Assembly: GCA_937928635.1 (NCBI GenBank)
Contig: CALFWM010000005.1
Location: 108,236 to 172,235 of the forward strand
DNA: 64,000 nucleotides
From: an uncultured Sulfitobacter sp.
GTDB taxonomy: Bacteria; Pseudomonadota; Alphaproteobacteria; Rhodobacterales; Rhodobacteraceae
Direction: 5' to 3'
The notes under the pieces: model-generated
What the model was told of the DNA's origin: nothing
Seen by the model: only the letters and a program-made list of their open reading frames with translations
The model's database searches: none
Translations under genes and position numbers: made by a program
Part shown: one piece after another, positions 9,575 through 18,483 of the stretch
Position numbering within the stretch: position 1 is the stretch's first letter
Layout: every line of letters starts with the position of its first letter

Positions 9575-9955
9575 ATGAAAACCGCCAAGACCTACATGGA
9601 AGAAGCCAACGCCGCTGTGCCCCGCATGGGTGCTGAGGAGGCCATTGCCAAACATGCCGCCGGACAGGGGGTGTTTATTGATGTGCGCGACAGTGCCGCG
9701 ATTGCGCAGACGGGCACGATCAAGGGCGCGGCGCGCATCCCCCGGGGCATGATAGAGTTTCGCGCGGACCCGGCTGTTGAGGCGATGTATGACCCTGTGT
9801 TTCAGAAGGACGCGGCGATTTATCTTGTTTGTGGCGCTGGCGGGCAGGCGGCTTTGGCGGGCAGGACGCTGAAGGATATGGGGTATTCGGATGTGACCAA
9901 CATCGGTGGGTTTGGAGATTGGAAGGCGGCGGGGGGTGCTGTTGAGGCAGGGTGA
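9575..9955 (+). CDS. Single-domain rhodanese-like sulfurtransferase
   Basis: The 126-residue cytoplasmic protein contains one rhodanese domain. FIDVRDSAAI and GAARIPRGMIEF are the CH2 region and substrate loop. The catalytic loop is CGAGGQAAL, with the Cys in YLVCGAGG, and GYSDVTNIGGFGDWKAAGG forms the C-terminal end. Rhodaneses transfer sulfane sulfur to cyanide or thiol acceptors; the physiological acceptor cannot be read here. It probably shares a transcript with the secreted protein upstream. Confidence 0.88.
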   Translation: MKTAKTYMEEANAAVPRMGAEEAIAKHAAGQGVFIDVRDSAAIAQTGTIKGAARIPRGMIEFRADPAVEAMYDPVFQKDAAIYLVCGAGGQAALAGRTLKDMGYSDVTNIGGFGDWKAAGGAVEAG

Positions 9956-10087
9956 TGATGTGGGGTGGAAGGAAAAGGGGCTGATGCGGTTTTTGTTTTG
10001 TTGCGGTGAATGACGGGCTTGAGCCCATGTTGACCGCTCGGTGTGGTCCTGCCAAAGTCGCGCCAGACAACAGATTATGGATGCAAT

Positions 10088-10408
10088 ATGGTCAGTTCGA
10101 AGAATGACACACCAAGTTTAGTTTGGGTATTTATGTCAGAATTCAGTGCTGATGGTTCTAGGGGAGCTCCGACGGCAATATTTCCTAAGAAAGTTGAAGC
10201 AGAAGAATGGATAACCAAGGAGAAAATTGATGGCATTCTTTACGAGTTTCCTGTCGGAGTTGCATTGGTAGATCATGCCGAACCTTTGTATGGTGATGAG
10301 CCGTACATCGCCAAACACAGCGACAAAAATGGTAGGCGCTATCGAGCCGGATGTGACTATCTTGGCTTTACACCACATCACCATTACAATTTTTCTGAGA
10401 ACTCTTAA
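10088..10408 (+). CDS. Small AT-rich orphan resembling DUF7710 proteins
   Basis: The 106-residue product reads VWVFMSEFSADGSRGAPTA, IFPKKVEAEEWITKEKIDG and ILYEFPVGVALVDHA. This resembles the short DUF7710 pattern of a VWVF start, a 'F.s...AeeWI....lsG.L..yP' core and a tyrosine/aspartate end. Family assignment is from memory of the pattern and is uncertain. Composition is much more AT-rich than the flanking genes, which suggests transfer. It sits between a rhodanese gene and the rpsA leader. A longer in-frame start exists at 10043. Confidence 0.55.
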   Translation: MVSSKNDTPSLVWVFMSEFSADGSRGAPTAIFPKKVEAEEWITKEKIDGILYEFPVGVALVDHAEPLYGDEPYIAKHSDKNGRRYRAGCDYLGFTPHHHYNFSENS

Positions 10409-10692
10409 CTGGTTCTGAAACATCTTTGCTGAAAGGCAGCAAGGTCCACACACCGGACCTTCCTCTCCCCCCAACACGCCCCTTGCACCCCTCCCCAAAA
10501 CCCCCTATACGCGCCCATGTCCAAGGGGCGGAAACACGCGCCAGACAAGAATGCCTGAGCAGGGTCGGTTTATCCCGGCCCTTCTTCTTTTCTTGTCCTG
10601 CGCACCACCCTGATGGACCAATCGAAACCTGAAAGACCGGCGGAGACAACCGCGCGGCCCGTATAAACCAAACGTTAGGAAACGAACGCCAT
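10409..10692 (+). promoter_or_regulatory. rpsA upstream region
   Basis: This 284-base gap holds no gene I can support. It is pyrimidine-rich in its first part (runs of CCCC and TTCTTCTTTTCTTG) and ends with AAACGTTAGGAAACGAACGCC before the rpsA ATG, where TTAGGA is the probable ribosome-binding site. It should contain the rpsA promoter, because the conserved cmk-rpsA coupling is broken here. No specific promoter can be fixed by eye. Confidence 0.4.
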
Positions 10693-12366
10693 ATGGCAAA
10701 CATGATGGATGAGTTTGAAGCGCTCTTAGAAGAAAGCTTCGAAATGGACACGCCCGAAGAGGGGTCTGTTGTCAAAGGCAAAGTGATCGCAATTGAAGCG
10801 GGCCAGGCCATTATCGACGTCGGCTACAAGATGGAAGGCCGCGTTGAGCTGAAAGAATTTGCTGATCCCGGCGAAGCTCCCAAAATCGAAGTTGGTGACG
10901 AAGTCGAAGTCTTCCTGCGTCAGGTCGAAAACTCCCGCGGTGAAGCGGTTATCTCCCGTGAGATGGCCCGTCGCGAGGAAGCCTGGGATCGTTTGGAAAA
11001 AGCCTACGCCGCAGAAGAACGCGTTGAAGGCGCGATCTTTGGCCGCGTCAAAGGGGGCTTTACCGTCGACCTTGGGGGTGCTGTTGCATTCCTGCCCGGC
11101 TCTCAGGTTGATGTGCGCCCCGTACGTGACGCCGGCCCATTGATGGGTCTCAAGCAACCATTCCAGGTTCTGAAAATGGACCGTCGCCGGGGCAACATCG
11201 TTGTCTCGCGTCGCGCGATCCTCGAAGAGAGCCGTGCCGAGCAGCGCGCCGAAGTCATCGGCAACCTGACCGAAGGTCAGACGGTTGACGGTGTGGTCAA
11301 GAACATCACCGAATACGGTGCGTTTGTTGATCTGGGCGGTGTTGATGGTCTGTTGCACGTTACAGATATGGCGTGGCGCCGTGTGAACCACCCCTCCGAG
11401 ATCCTTGCCATTGGCGAGACGATCAAGGTGCAGGTCATCAAGATCAACAAAGAAACCCACCGTATCTCCCTCGGCATGAAGCAGCTGCAGGAAGATCCAT
11501 GGGATCTGGTTGCGGCCAAGTACCCGCTGGAATCCTCGCACACAGGTCGCGTGACCAACATCACCGATTACGGCGCCTTTGTTGAGCTGGAACCCGGTGT
11601 TGAGGGTCTGGTGCACGTTTCCGAAATGTCCTGGACAAAGAAGAACGTTCACCCCGGCAAGATCGTGTCTACTTCTCAGGAAGTCGAAGTCATGGTACTG
11701 GAAATCGACGGTGCCAAGCGCCGCGTTTCCCTTGGTCTGAAGCAGACCATGCGCAACCCATGGGAAGTCTTTGCGGAAACACACCCCGAGGGCACAGAGG
11801 TCGAAGGCGAGGTCAAGAACATCACCGAATTCGGTCTGTTTGTTGGCCTTGAAGGTGACATTGACGGCATGGTGCACCTCTCCGACCTCAGCTGGGACCA
11901 GCGCGGCGAAGAAGCCATTCAGGACTACCGCAAAGGCGACATGGTTCAGGCCGTTGTCTCCGAAGTGGACGTTGAGAAAGAGCGCATCAGCCTCTCCATC
12001 AAAGGTGTTGGCGGCGACAAGTTTGCCGAAGCCGTTGGCGGCGTAAAGCGTGGCTCCGTTGTGACCGTCACAGTGACCTCCATCGAGGATGGTGGCGTAG
12101 AGGTGGAATACGAGGGCATGAAAGCCTTCATTCGCCGCTCTGATCTGTCCCGTGACCGTGCCGAGCAGCGCCCGGAGCGTTTCTCTATCGGTGATAAGGT
12201 GGACGTGCGCATCACAAACGTGGACGCAAAAGCGCACCGTCTGGGTGTCTCTATCAAGGCACGTGAGATCGCCGAAGAGAAGGAAGCGGTTGAGCAGTAT
12301 GGCTCAAGCGATTCCGGTGCATCCTTGGGTGATATCCTCGGTGCCGCGCTGAAAGGCGACGAATAG
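10693..12366 (+). CDS. rpsA: 30S ribosomal protein S1
   Basis: S1 helps load mRNA onto the 30S subunit. Six S1 (OB-fold) repeats are present over 557 residues. Repeats 3 to 5 are the clearest, each containing NITEYGAFVDL- or NITDYGAFVEL-type cores followed by DGLLHVTDMAW, EGLVHVSEMSW or DGMVHLSDLSW. The length is standard for alphaproteobacteria. The ATG at 10693 gives MANMMDEFEALLEESF. A strong intrinsic terminator follows at 12404. Confidence 0.98.
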   Translation: MANMMDEFEALLEESFEMDTPEEGSVVKGKVIAIEAGQAIIDVGYKMEGRVELKEFADPGEAPKIEVGDEVEVFLRQVENSRGEAVISREMARREEAWDRLEKAYAAEERVEGAIFGRVKGGFTVDLGGAVAFLPGSQVDVRPVRDAGPLMGLKQPFQVLKMDRRRGNIVVSRRAILEESRAEQRAEVIGNLTEGQTVDGVVKNITEYGAFVDLGGVDGLLHVTDMAWRRVNHPSEILAIGETIKVQVIKINKETHRISLGMKQLQEDPWDLVAAKYPLESSHTGRVTNITDYGAFVELEPGVEGLVHVSEMSWTKKNVHPGKIVSTSQEVEVMVLEIDGAKRRVSLGLKQTMRNPWEVFAETHPEGTEVEGEVKNITEFGLFVGLEGDIDGMVHLSDLSWDQRGEEAIQDYRKGDMVQAVVSEVDVEKERISLSIKGVGGDKFAEAVGGVKRGSVVTVTVTSIEDGGVEVEYEGMKAFIRRSDLSRDRAEQRPERFSIGDKVDVRITNVDAKAHRLGVSIKAREIAEEKEAVEQYGSSDSGASLGDILGAALKGDE

Positions 12367-12403
12367 GGCATTGTAGGGTACGACCCTAAGATACAAATTG
12401 AAC

Positions 12404-12437
12404 AGGCCCCGCATGGTGATATGCGGGGCCTTTTTTT
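12404..12437 (+). terminator. Intrinsic terminator after rpsA
   Basis: AGGCCCCGCAT (12404-12414) pairs with ATGCGGGGCCT (12421-12431), a perfect 11-bp stem with a 6-base loop, followed by a run of T. Confidence 0.95.
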
Positions 12438-13044
12438 GGTTCAAAAGGCGCGGGGCGTGCCCTTGACGGGCGCACCATCAGTTTCTCGACAGTCATCACC
12501 GTATAACCGTTATTGGCGTGCGCTACGAAGGCCCGCAACAGCCGCGGGTTGCCTATGGGCAGATTGATCAGGCACCATATGCCGGATTTGCCGTTAACCC
12601 GGAGGTGGGCGTGCAGCGGGTGAGCCGCGCCGTTGCAGCTTACAGGCCAGATCAGGGGTTGGTGCGCAATCACCAGGATCGCTATCTGCCCCCGTGCGTC
12701 AGGTGTTGGATCAGATTTATGCGGTTGTGCGCGCGCATCTGCGGGCCGCCGGTGGGGCAGACCGACAGGGCGTGAGGCAACCGATCAGAACCGGTTTATG
12801 TCCGAGCGGTTCTGCGGGTGACAGGTTTGTCGCGAATCAGCGTGGAGCAGGGTGCTTTGATACACAAATCTGTGAGACCCGCGTGACAAAACGCCCATGA
12901 GCTCAGAAAAAACGCTCATAAACAGTGCCTTCGGGGTGAAAAAACCCGTGCCTCGGGCCTTGGCCGTCTTCACGGGTGCATGCTTTGCGCCTATAGTCGT
13001 TGCCAGACCATAGAAAATAGACACATTTCGGGGGGGATATTGCG
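12438..13044. other. 607-base gap between rpsA and ihfB with no supported gene
   Basis: No intact gene is supported here. The stretch 12500-12900 has coding-like composition: a plus-strand frame reading RYEGPQQPRVAYGQIDQAPYA, and after a frame change VRQVLDQIYAVVRAHLRAAG. No start, ribosome-binding site and full frame fit together, so a decayed gene is possible but unproven. The last ~80 bases before 13045 should hold the ihfB promoter; GGGGGGGATATT precedes the ATG. Confidence 0.45.
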
Positions 13045-13329
13045 ATGATCCGATCAGAACTGATCCAGAAAATTGCGGACGACAATCCACATTTGTACCA
13101 AAGGGATGTGGAGCGCATCGTGAACACCATCTTTGATGAGATCACCGGTGCCATGTCGCAGGGCGATCGGGTTGAATTGCGCGGCTTTGGGGCGTTTTCT
13201 GTCAAAAAGCGTGATGCGCGTGTGGGTCGCAACCCCCGGACAGGAGAGACTGTCCATGTTGAAGAAAAACATGTACCGTTCTTTAAGACCGGCAAATTGT
13301 TGCGGGATAGGTTAAACGGGAAAGCCTAA
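13045..13329 (+). CDS. ihfB: Integration host factor subunit beta
   Basis: IhfB pairs with IhfA to bend DNA at sites for transcription, replication and recombination. The 94-residue product has the HU/IHF fold, with helix [26 protein letters not shown], the signature [20 protein letters not shown] in the beta-arm, and a GRNPRTG tip. Length and start are standard. lapA follows with no gap, an order common in this group. Confidence 0.97.
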   Translation: MIRSELIQKIADDNPHLYQRDVERIVNTIFDEITGAMSQGDRVELRGFGAFSVKKRDARVGRNPRTGETVHVEEKHVPFFKTGKLLRDRLNGKA

Positions 13330-13680
13330 ATGCGGTATGTTCGCTACCTTTGTATTGCCATTTTTGCGTTGGCAATTATTTCTGTTGCTCTGGCAAATCG
13401 GGCCATGGTCTCCTTGCAGCTGCTGCCGGGGGAGATATCCGGCTGGTTCGCTGTAAACCCCTCCATGCAAATGCCGCTGTTTCTGGTCATCCTCGGGAGT
13501 GTCGTCGTAGGGCTGCTGGTTGGGTTTGTCTGGGAATGGATTCGTGAGCACGGCCAAAGGGCGGAAGCCGCAAAACAGGCGCGTGAAATGCGCCGGCTGG
13601 AGCGCGAAGTGGCGCGTCTTAAAGGTGAAAAGCACAAAGGCAGCGATGAGGTGCTGGCGCTTTTGGATGAGGCCAGCTAA
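13330..13680 (+). CDS. lapA: LapA-domain (DUF1049) membrane protein
   Basis: LapA-type proteins are small inner-membrane proteins tied in enterobacteria to control of lipopolysaccharide synthesis. The product has two hydrophobic segments (about residues 5-22 and 48-72) separated by a short periplasmic loop. A coiled basic/acidic tail follows (AKQAREMRRLEREVARLKGEK), which is typical of the family. It begins immediately after the ihfB stop and precedes trpF by 9 bases. The role in this organism is inferred from the family. Confidence 0.85.
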   Translation: MRYVRYLCIAIFALAIISVALANRAMVSLQLLPGEISGWFAVNPSMQMPLFLVILGSVVVGLLVGFVWEWIREHGQRAEAAKQAREMRRLEREVARLKGEKHKGSDEVLALLDEAS

Positions 13681-13689
13681 ATCGGGTTC

Positions 13690-14358
13690 ATGCCCGATAG
13701 CATATCAAACATGGTTAACGTGAAAATCTGTGGACTGTCAAAGCCAGCAGATGTGCAGGCCGCCGTCGCGGCGCGGGCGCGCTATCTGGGTTTTGTATTT
13801 TTTGAGAAATCCCCGCGCAATGTGAGCTTTGATGAGGCCGCGGAACTTGCGCTGGATGTACCCGCAGGCGTCTGCAAGGTGGCCCTTACGGTGAATGCGG
13901 AAGATGCGTTTTTGGATGCGTTGATCGCAAAAGTACCCATCGACATGTTGCAACTGCATGGCAGTGAAAGCCCGGGGCGGGTGCGCGACGTCAAGGCGCG
14001 CTATGGCCTGCCGGTGATGAAGGCGGTTGGCGTGAAGGAAGCCGAAGATCTGACGATGCTTGAGTCTTATGTGCGCGTTGCGGATCAGCTTTTGGTGGAT
14101 GCCAAACCCCCCAAGGGTGGCGTGCTGCCGGGAGGCAATGGGCTGGCTTTTGACTGGCGGCTGATTGCAGGGCGGCGGTGGAGCTTGCCCTGGATGCTGG
14201 CCGGGGGGCTGGAGGCAGACAATGTTGCTCAGGCCATTGCGATGACCGGGGCGGTGCAGGTGGATGTCTCATCCGGTGTCGAAAGCACGCCCGGGGTGAA
14301 GGATGCGGCAAAGATTGCGGCGTTCTGTGCGGCGGCCTTGGGAGACAGGCCGGGCTGA
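13690..14358 (+). CDS. trpF: Phosphoribosylanthranilate isomerase
   Basis: TrpF carries out the Amadori rearrangement in tryptophan synthesis. Visible signatures are [12 protein letters not shown] with the catalytic Cys, [38 protein letters not shown] with the catalytic Asp, and [15 protein letters not shown] for the phosphate site. The start could be 13690 or 13711 (MVNVKICGL); the first gives a slightly longer N terminus. trpB often follows trpF in relatives, but here an intergenic repeat and a convergent gene follow. Confidence 0.96.
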   Translation: MPDSISNMVNVKICGLSKPADVQAAVAARARYLGFVFFEKSPRNVSFDEAAELALDVPAGVCKVALTVNAEDAFLDALIAKVPIDMLQLHGSESPGRVRDVKARYGLPVMKAVGVKEAEDLTMLESYVRVADQLLVDAKPPKGGVLPGGNGLAFDWRLIAGRRWSLPWMLAGGLEADNVAQAIAMTGAVQVDVSSGVESTPGVKDAAKIAAFCAAALGDRPG

Positions 14359-14370
14359 AGCCTGGACATG

Positions 14371-14452
14371 TTTTATTTGATTTGTCTCCGCCAAATCGTG
14401 GTACGAGGCGCTGCCTCGCGCTCCGGGAATATTTTGGCCAGAAAGATAAGGG
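14371..14452 (+). repeat. Two-hairpin intergenic repeat, copy 2
   Basis: GATTTG (14379-14384) pairs with CAAATC (14392-14397). CGAGGC (14404-14409), loop GCT, pairs with GCCTCG (14413-14418). The tail CTCCGGGAATATTTTGGCC follows. Compared with copy 1, both stems change on both sides while pairing is kept. It lies between convergent trpF and the phosphomannomutase gene. Confidence 0.8.
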
Positions 14453-14466
14453 GGCCGCCCTCCGTC

Positions 14467-15963
14467 TCAGATCGTTTGGTCGTAGTCGCCCACGGCAGGT
14501 TCTGTGCGTATCACCGCATCAATGTCGGCAAAGATGGCGCGCATTTCCGCGTCTGATTCCGGGCTTTCGCAGACCACCACCAGATTGGGGGTGTTGGAGG
14601 AGGCGCGTACAAGGCCCCAGCCGCCGTTGTCCAGGATCACGCGGGCCCCATTGACCGTTACGACCTCTTTGATCGTGCGGCCGCCGATTGTGTCACCTGC
14701 GTCAGCCTTGGCCACCAGTTTCGCCACAAGACGTTTCAGGATGTCGTATTTTTCGGTGTCTGAGGCGTAAGGAGACATGGTTGGGGTGGCAAAGGTCTGT
14801 GGCAATGCCTTGCGCAGGTCAGACATTTTTAATCCTGGGTTACGGTCCATTAATTTGCAGATTTCCACCGCCACGCGCATGCCGCAGTCATAGCCGCGCC
14901 CGATGGGTTCAGCCAGAAAGTAGTGGCCGGATTTTTCAAAGCCTGCCAGTGCGCCAATTTCTTTCACGCGGCGTTTCATGTGGGAGTGGCCGGTTTTCCA
15001 ATAATCTGCTGTGACGCCATGTTTTTGCAGCTCAGGGTCGGAGGCAAAAAGCCCGGTGGATTTGACGTCAGCAACAAAGGTGGCGTTGGGGTAGATTTTG
15101 GCCAGATCACGGGCCAAGATCACGCCCACCTTATCGGCAAAGATCTCTTCACCCTCGTCATCCACCACGCCGCAGCGGTCGCCGTCGCCATCAAACCCCA
15201 ATGCAAAATCTGCGCCAGAGGTTTTAACGGAAGCCGACATGTCGTGCAGCATTTCCATCGCTTCGGGATTGGGGTTGTAGTGCGGGAACGTATAGTCGAG
15301 CGCATTGTGGCTCTCAACAACTTCGACGCCCATGCGGCGGAACAGCTCAGGGCCAAAGGCGGAGGCGGTGCCGTTGCCCGTGGCACAGACCACCTTGAGC
15401 GGGCGGGACATTTTGAAATCGCCCACAAGGTCCTGCATGTAGGCCTCTTGCACGCCGTCGACAAATTCATACTTTCCGCCATCGCGGGCCTCACCTTTGC
15501 CGTTCAGGACAATGTCGCGCAGCTCATTCATTTCATCCGGGCCATGGGTTAGGGGGCGCTCAAATCCCATTTTCACCCCGGTCCAGCCGTTTGGATTGTG
15601 CGACGCGGTTACCATCGCCACCGCAGGGGCATCCAAATGAAACTGCGAGAAATACGCCATGGGCGATAGGGCCGGGCCGATGTCTTTGACGTGAATGCCC
15701 GCCTGCATCAGCCCCAGCATCAGCGCGTTTTTGATCGCCAAGGAGTAGTCGCGGTAGTCGTTGCCCACAGCGATCACAGGGGCAATGCCACGCCGATACA
15801 TCTGGGTGCCAAGCCCCAGACCAAGGGCCGTGATGCCGGGCAGGTTGATGTCATCGGGGTACTTCCACCGGGCGTCATATTCGCGGAACCCCGTGGGAGT
15901 GATCATCGCGTCGCGCAGAAATTCCCAGGTGTTTGGGGTGACGGAGGGGGCTGGTTTTTTCAC
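14467..15963 (-). CDS. Phosphomannomutase/phosphoglucomutase
   Basis: Enzymes of this alpha-D-phosphohexomutase family interconvert hexose 1- and 6-phosphates, supplying sugar nucleotides for surface polysaccharides. The phosphoserine loop is TASHNPNGWTG with Ser121. The metal loop is DGDGDR at residues 258-263, and the phosphate-binding region is near the C terminus (RASSNTPNLVV). The GTG at 15961-15963 gives MKKPAPSVTPNTWEF and clears the kdsA stop by 28 bases. It is last in a four-gene capsule operon, suggesting a role in capsule sugar supply. Confidence 0.92.
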   Translation of the reverse strand: MKKPAPSVTPNTWEFLRDAMITPTGFREYDARWKYPDDINLPGITALGLGLGTQMYRRGIAPVIAVGNDYRDYSLAIKNALMLGLMQAGIHVKDIGPALSPMAYFSQFHLDAPAVAMVTASHNPNGWTGVKMGFERPLTHGPDEMNELRDIVLNGKGEARDGGKYEFVDGVQEAYMQDLVGDFKMSRPLKVVCATGNGTASAFGPELFRRMGVEVVESHNALDYTFPHYNPNPEAMEMLHDMSASVKTSGADFALGFDGDGDRCGVVDDEGEEIFADKVGVILARDLAKIYPNATFVADVKSTGLFASDPELQKHGVTADYWKTGHSHMKRRVKEIGALAGFEKSGHYFLAEPIGRGYDCGMRVAVEICKLMDRNPGLKMSDLRKALPQTFATPTMSPYASDTEKYDILKRLVAKLVAKADAGDTIGGRTIKEVVTVNGARVILDNGGWGLVRASSNTPNLVVVCESPESDAEMRAIFADIDAVIRTEPAVGDYDQTI

Positions 15964-15991
15964 GTTAAATATCCGTGTCGTTTCAATGGGA

Positions 15992-16825
15992 TTAAAGGGA
16001 GATCGGATGTACCTTGGCGAGGGCATCAAATTTCATCAAGGTGGCAACCAGATCGGCCATATGATCCAGATAGATCATGTTGGGGCCATCGCTGGGCGCG
16101 TTGTCCGGGTCCTGGTGGGTTTCAATGAACACCGCCGCGACGCCAAGGGACACCGCCGCGCGCGCCAAAATGGGGGCAAATTCGCGTTGACCGCCGGAGG
16201 AGGACCCTTTGCCGCCGGGGCTGGCCACAGCGTGGGTGGCATCCATGATAACAGGATAGCCGGTTTGCGCCATTTGGGGCAATCCGCGCATGTCTGTTAC
16301 AAGGGTGTTGTAGCCAAAGGCAGTGCCACGTTCGGTCAACAGAATGTTCTCATTGCCGGTCGATTTGATTTTCTCGACAATATTGCCCATTTCCCAGGGA
16401 GCAAGCCATTGGCCCTTTTTCACATTTACCGCCTTGTCCGTCTTGCCGGCGGCCAACAACATATCTGTCTGGCGGCACAGAAAGGCGGGGATTTGCAGGA
16501 TGTCCACAACCTCTGCCGCGATTGCGCATTGGGCCTCTGAATGCACGTCGGTAAGAACGGGGATGTCATTGGCGCGCGCCACGGATTGCAGCACCTTGAG
16601 GCCCTCGTCAATGCCAAGACCCCGCTTGCCCGACAAGGACGTGCGGTTGGCCTTGTCGTAGCTGCCCTTGAACACATATTGCGCGCCTGCGGCGGCGCAT
16701 GCCTCTTTCATGGTGCCTGCGATCATCTGTGCGTGATCAGCGGATTCCAACTGGCAGGGGCCCGCAATGATGGTCAACGGACAATCGTTGCCAATCCGCA
16801 AGTCGCCGATTTGAACTTCGGTCAT
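15992..16825 (-). CDS. kdsA: 3-deoxy-8-phosphooctulonate synthase (KDO-8-P synthase)
   Basis: KdsA condenses arabinose-5-phosphate with phosphoenolpyruvate to make KDO-8-phosphate, used in lipid A-core and in the poly-KDO linker of group-2-type capsules. Motifs include IIAGPCQLES, FKGSYDKANRTS, DVHSEAQC, DILQIPAFLCRQTDML and MDATHAVASPGG. The 277-residue length is standard. The start overlaps the stop of the kpsE-like gene (ATGA), so synthesis is coupled to capsule export. Confidence 0.96.
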   Translation of the reverse strand: MTEVQIGDLRIGNDCPLTIIAGPCQLESADHAQMIAGTMKEACAAAGAQYVFKGSYDKANRTSLSGKRGLGIDEGLKVLQSVARANDIPVLTDVHSEAQCAIAAEVVDILQIPAFLCRQTDMLLAAGKTDKAVNVKKGQWLAPWEMGNIVEKIKSTGNENILLTERGTAFGYNTLVTDMRGLPQMAQTGYPVIMDATHAVASPGGKGSSSGGQREFAPILARAAVSLGVAAVFIETHQDPDNAPSDGPNMIYLDHMADLVATLMKFDALAKVHPISL

Positions 16826-18483
16826 GATGTTACTTGTTCTCTCAGGATGGACGCGGTGAGGGAGAGCATCAGATAAATGCCTGCAAAGATCAAAAAGGCA
16901 AGGACTGTATTTTCAAACTTGCGCGGATAAGTGGGTTCATCCGGGGGGACGGGGCGCACAGCAACAGTGAGATAGCGCACCTGACGGCTGGCCTCAGTGC
17001 GGGCCTGATCCATGGCGGTTTGTGCCGCCTGCAATACCAGATCTGCCGCCGCCAGATCGGCCTGCGCCAGTTGTAGTTCAACGGCTTTTTGTGCAAGAGA
17101 ATCATCGCCTTGTGTGGCGCTGTTCAACTTATCTCTTAACTTGTCCAACTGATCATTTAGGCGGCGCACATCGCCCTGCGCGCCGTCAACCTTGGCACGG
17201 TTCGGGCGGGTGTTGTCCAGCAGAGCGGCCAGCTCCAGCTCTTTCTCGATCAGCAGGCTCTCATAGGTGGTAATCTGCGTACGGATCGCAACAATTTCGG
17301 CCTGTGGGTCCACGCCGTTTTCGACCTGCAACTGGATCAGCATTTCTTGTACTTCGCGGCGTTTGGCCTGTGCCTGTTCAAAACCAGCCAAGGCATCCCG
17401 CATACCGTCATTGCGTTTTTGCGACGACAGGTCGTTGACCCGCTCTTCTGCGTAATTGATCAGGCGTTCGGAAAAATCAGCAGAGACCTCGGGGTTGGAG
17501 GCAATCACCTCCATCCGGATCACGCCTTCGGTGGGATCATAGCCGATTTTGACGTTCTTTTTGTAGGTCTTGTAGGCGTCTTCATTGGTTGGTTCGGAAT
17601 CCAGCCGTTGGATGGCATCAATGTCACCATTGGCAAAGTGCTTTTTGAAACCGGCATCCTGGTCAAGCCGTAGCATGGCATCTTTTGACTGCAAGTAGGC
17701 CTGTGTGGCGATACTGTCAGCGGAGTTGGCAAACTGCGTGGGCAGCAGACCACCAAAGGGGCTGGCACCGCCACCGCCTTCATTCTGGATGATCAGGAAC
17801 TGGCTGTTCGTCGCATACATGGGCGTTGCGACCTTGTAGAAATAATAGCCCGCCATAAAGGAGGGCAGAAACACAAAAAACGCCAGACGGATCATCAACA
17901 GACCCATCTTTTTGCGGCGACGGCGGGCGATGTCGCGCTGGATGTCGCCAATTTCGCGTTGGCGTCTGTCTGCGGGGCTTAGCGCGGTGGAGGGCAGGTT
18001 TGTGCCGCCCGCAGGCACCGTTTGGGGCAGTTGCACACGACCGAGTGCCTGTTTTGTGGGCATGCCGCCCCCTGTTACGGGCTGGCCCTCCGCATCTTGC
18101 GGGGCGTCCTGTGGCACCACAAGCTCCAGCATGTTTGCGCGTTGAAAGGGGTCGATCCCCTTTTGGCGCAACAGACGCACGGCATCAAAATCAGACGTGG
18201 GGGCAAGCCCATGCTTTTGTGCAACCCGGCGCGCCATGCGCAGCTGACGCCCGGTCAGACCTTCGCGGCGGATCGCATCTATGTCGAGCGCACCTGCGAC
18301 CTCCTGAGGGGAGGCAACCTCGCCGCTGCGTGGTGTCGGGGGCGTTTGTTGGGCGGTCTCAACAGGGCGCGGGCCCGCGGGCACCGCGCTCTGGGGCGTG
18401 GACGGTGTCGCAGCGGGAGGCGTTCCGGCCGCTGGCGTGTTCCGCTTGATGCGGAATTTTCTAGCCTTGGGTTTCGTAGTCAT
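16822..18483 (-). CDS. Capsule polysaccharide export inner-membrane protein (KpsE/CtrB type)
   Basis: This polysaccharide co-polymerase/adaptor type links the ABC exporter to the outer-membrane channel. A Pro/Ala-rich cytoplasmic N terminus (~190 residues, longer than classical KpsE) precedes a membrane helix near residues 200-220 (MIRLAFFVFLPSFMAGYYFY). A long periplasmic coiled-coil region follows, then a second membrane helix near the C terminus (FENTVLAFLIFAGIYLMLSL). The start at MTTKPKARKFRIKR overlaps the ATPase gene by 23 bases; the frame is open further upstream but inside that gene. Confidence 0.88.
   Translation of the reverse strand: MTTKPKARKFRIKRNTPAAGTPPAATPSTPQSAVPAGPRPVETAQQTPPTPRSGEVASPQEVAGALDIDAIRREGLTGRQLRMARRVAQKHGLAPTSDFDAVRLLRQKGIDPFQRANMLELVVPQDAPQDAEGQPVTGGGMPTKQALGRVQLPQTVPAGGTNLPSTALSPADRRQREIGDIQRDIARRRRKKMGLLMIRLAFFVFLPSFMAGYYFYKVATPMYATNSQFLIIQNEGGGGASPFGGLLPTQFANSADSIATQAYLQSKDAMLRLDQDAGFKKHFANGDIDAIQRLDSEPTNEDAYKTYKKNVKIGYDPTEGVIRMEVIASNPEVSADFSERLINYAEERVNDLSSQKRNDGMRDALAGFEQAQAKRREVQEMLIQLQVENGVDPQAEIVAIRTQITTYESLLIEKELELAALLDNTRPNRAKVDGAQGDVRRLNDQLDKLRDKLNSATQGDDSLAQKAVELQLAQADLAAADLVLQAAQTAMDQARTEASRQVRYLTVAVRPVPPDEPTYPRKFENTVLAFLIFAGIYLMLSLTASILREQVTS

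Noticed and set aside
10726..12237. 503-codon minus-strand frame opposite rpsA
   Set aside because: It is a shadow of the six S1 repeats, with repeating antisense motifs and no ribosome-binding site.
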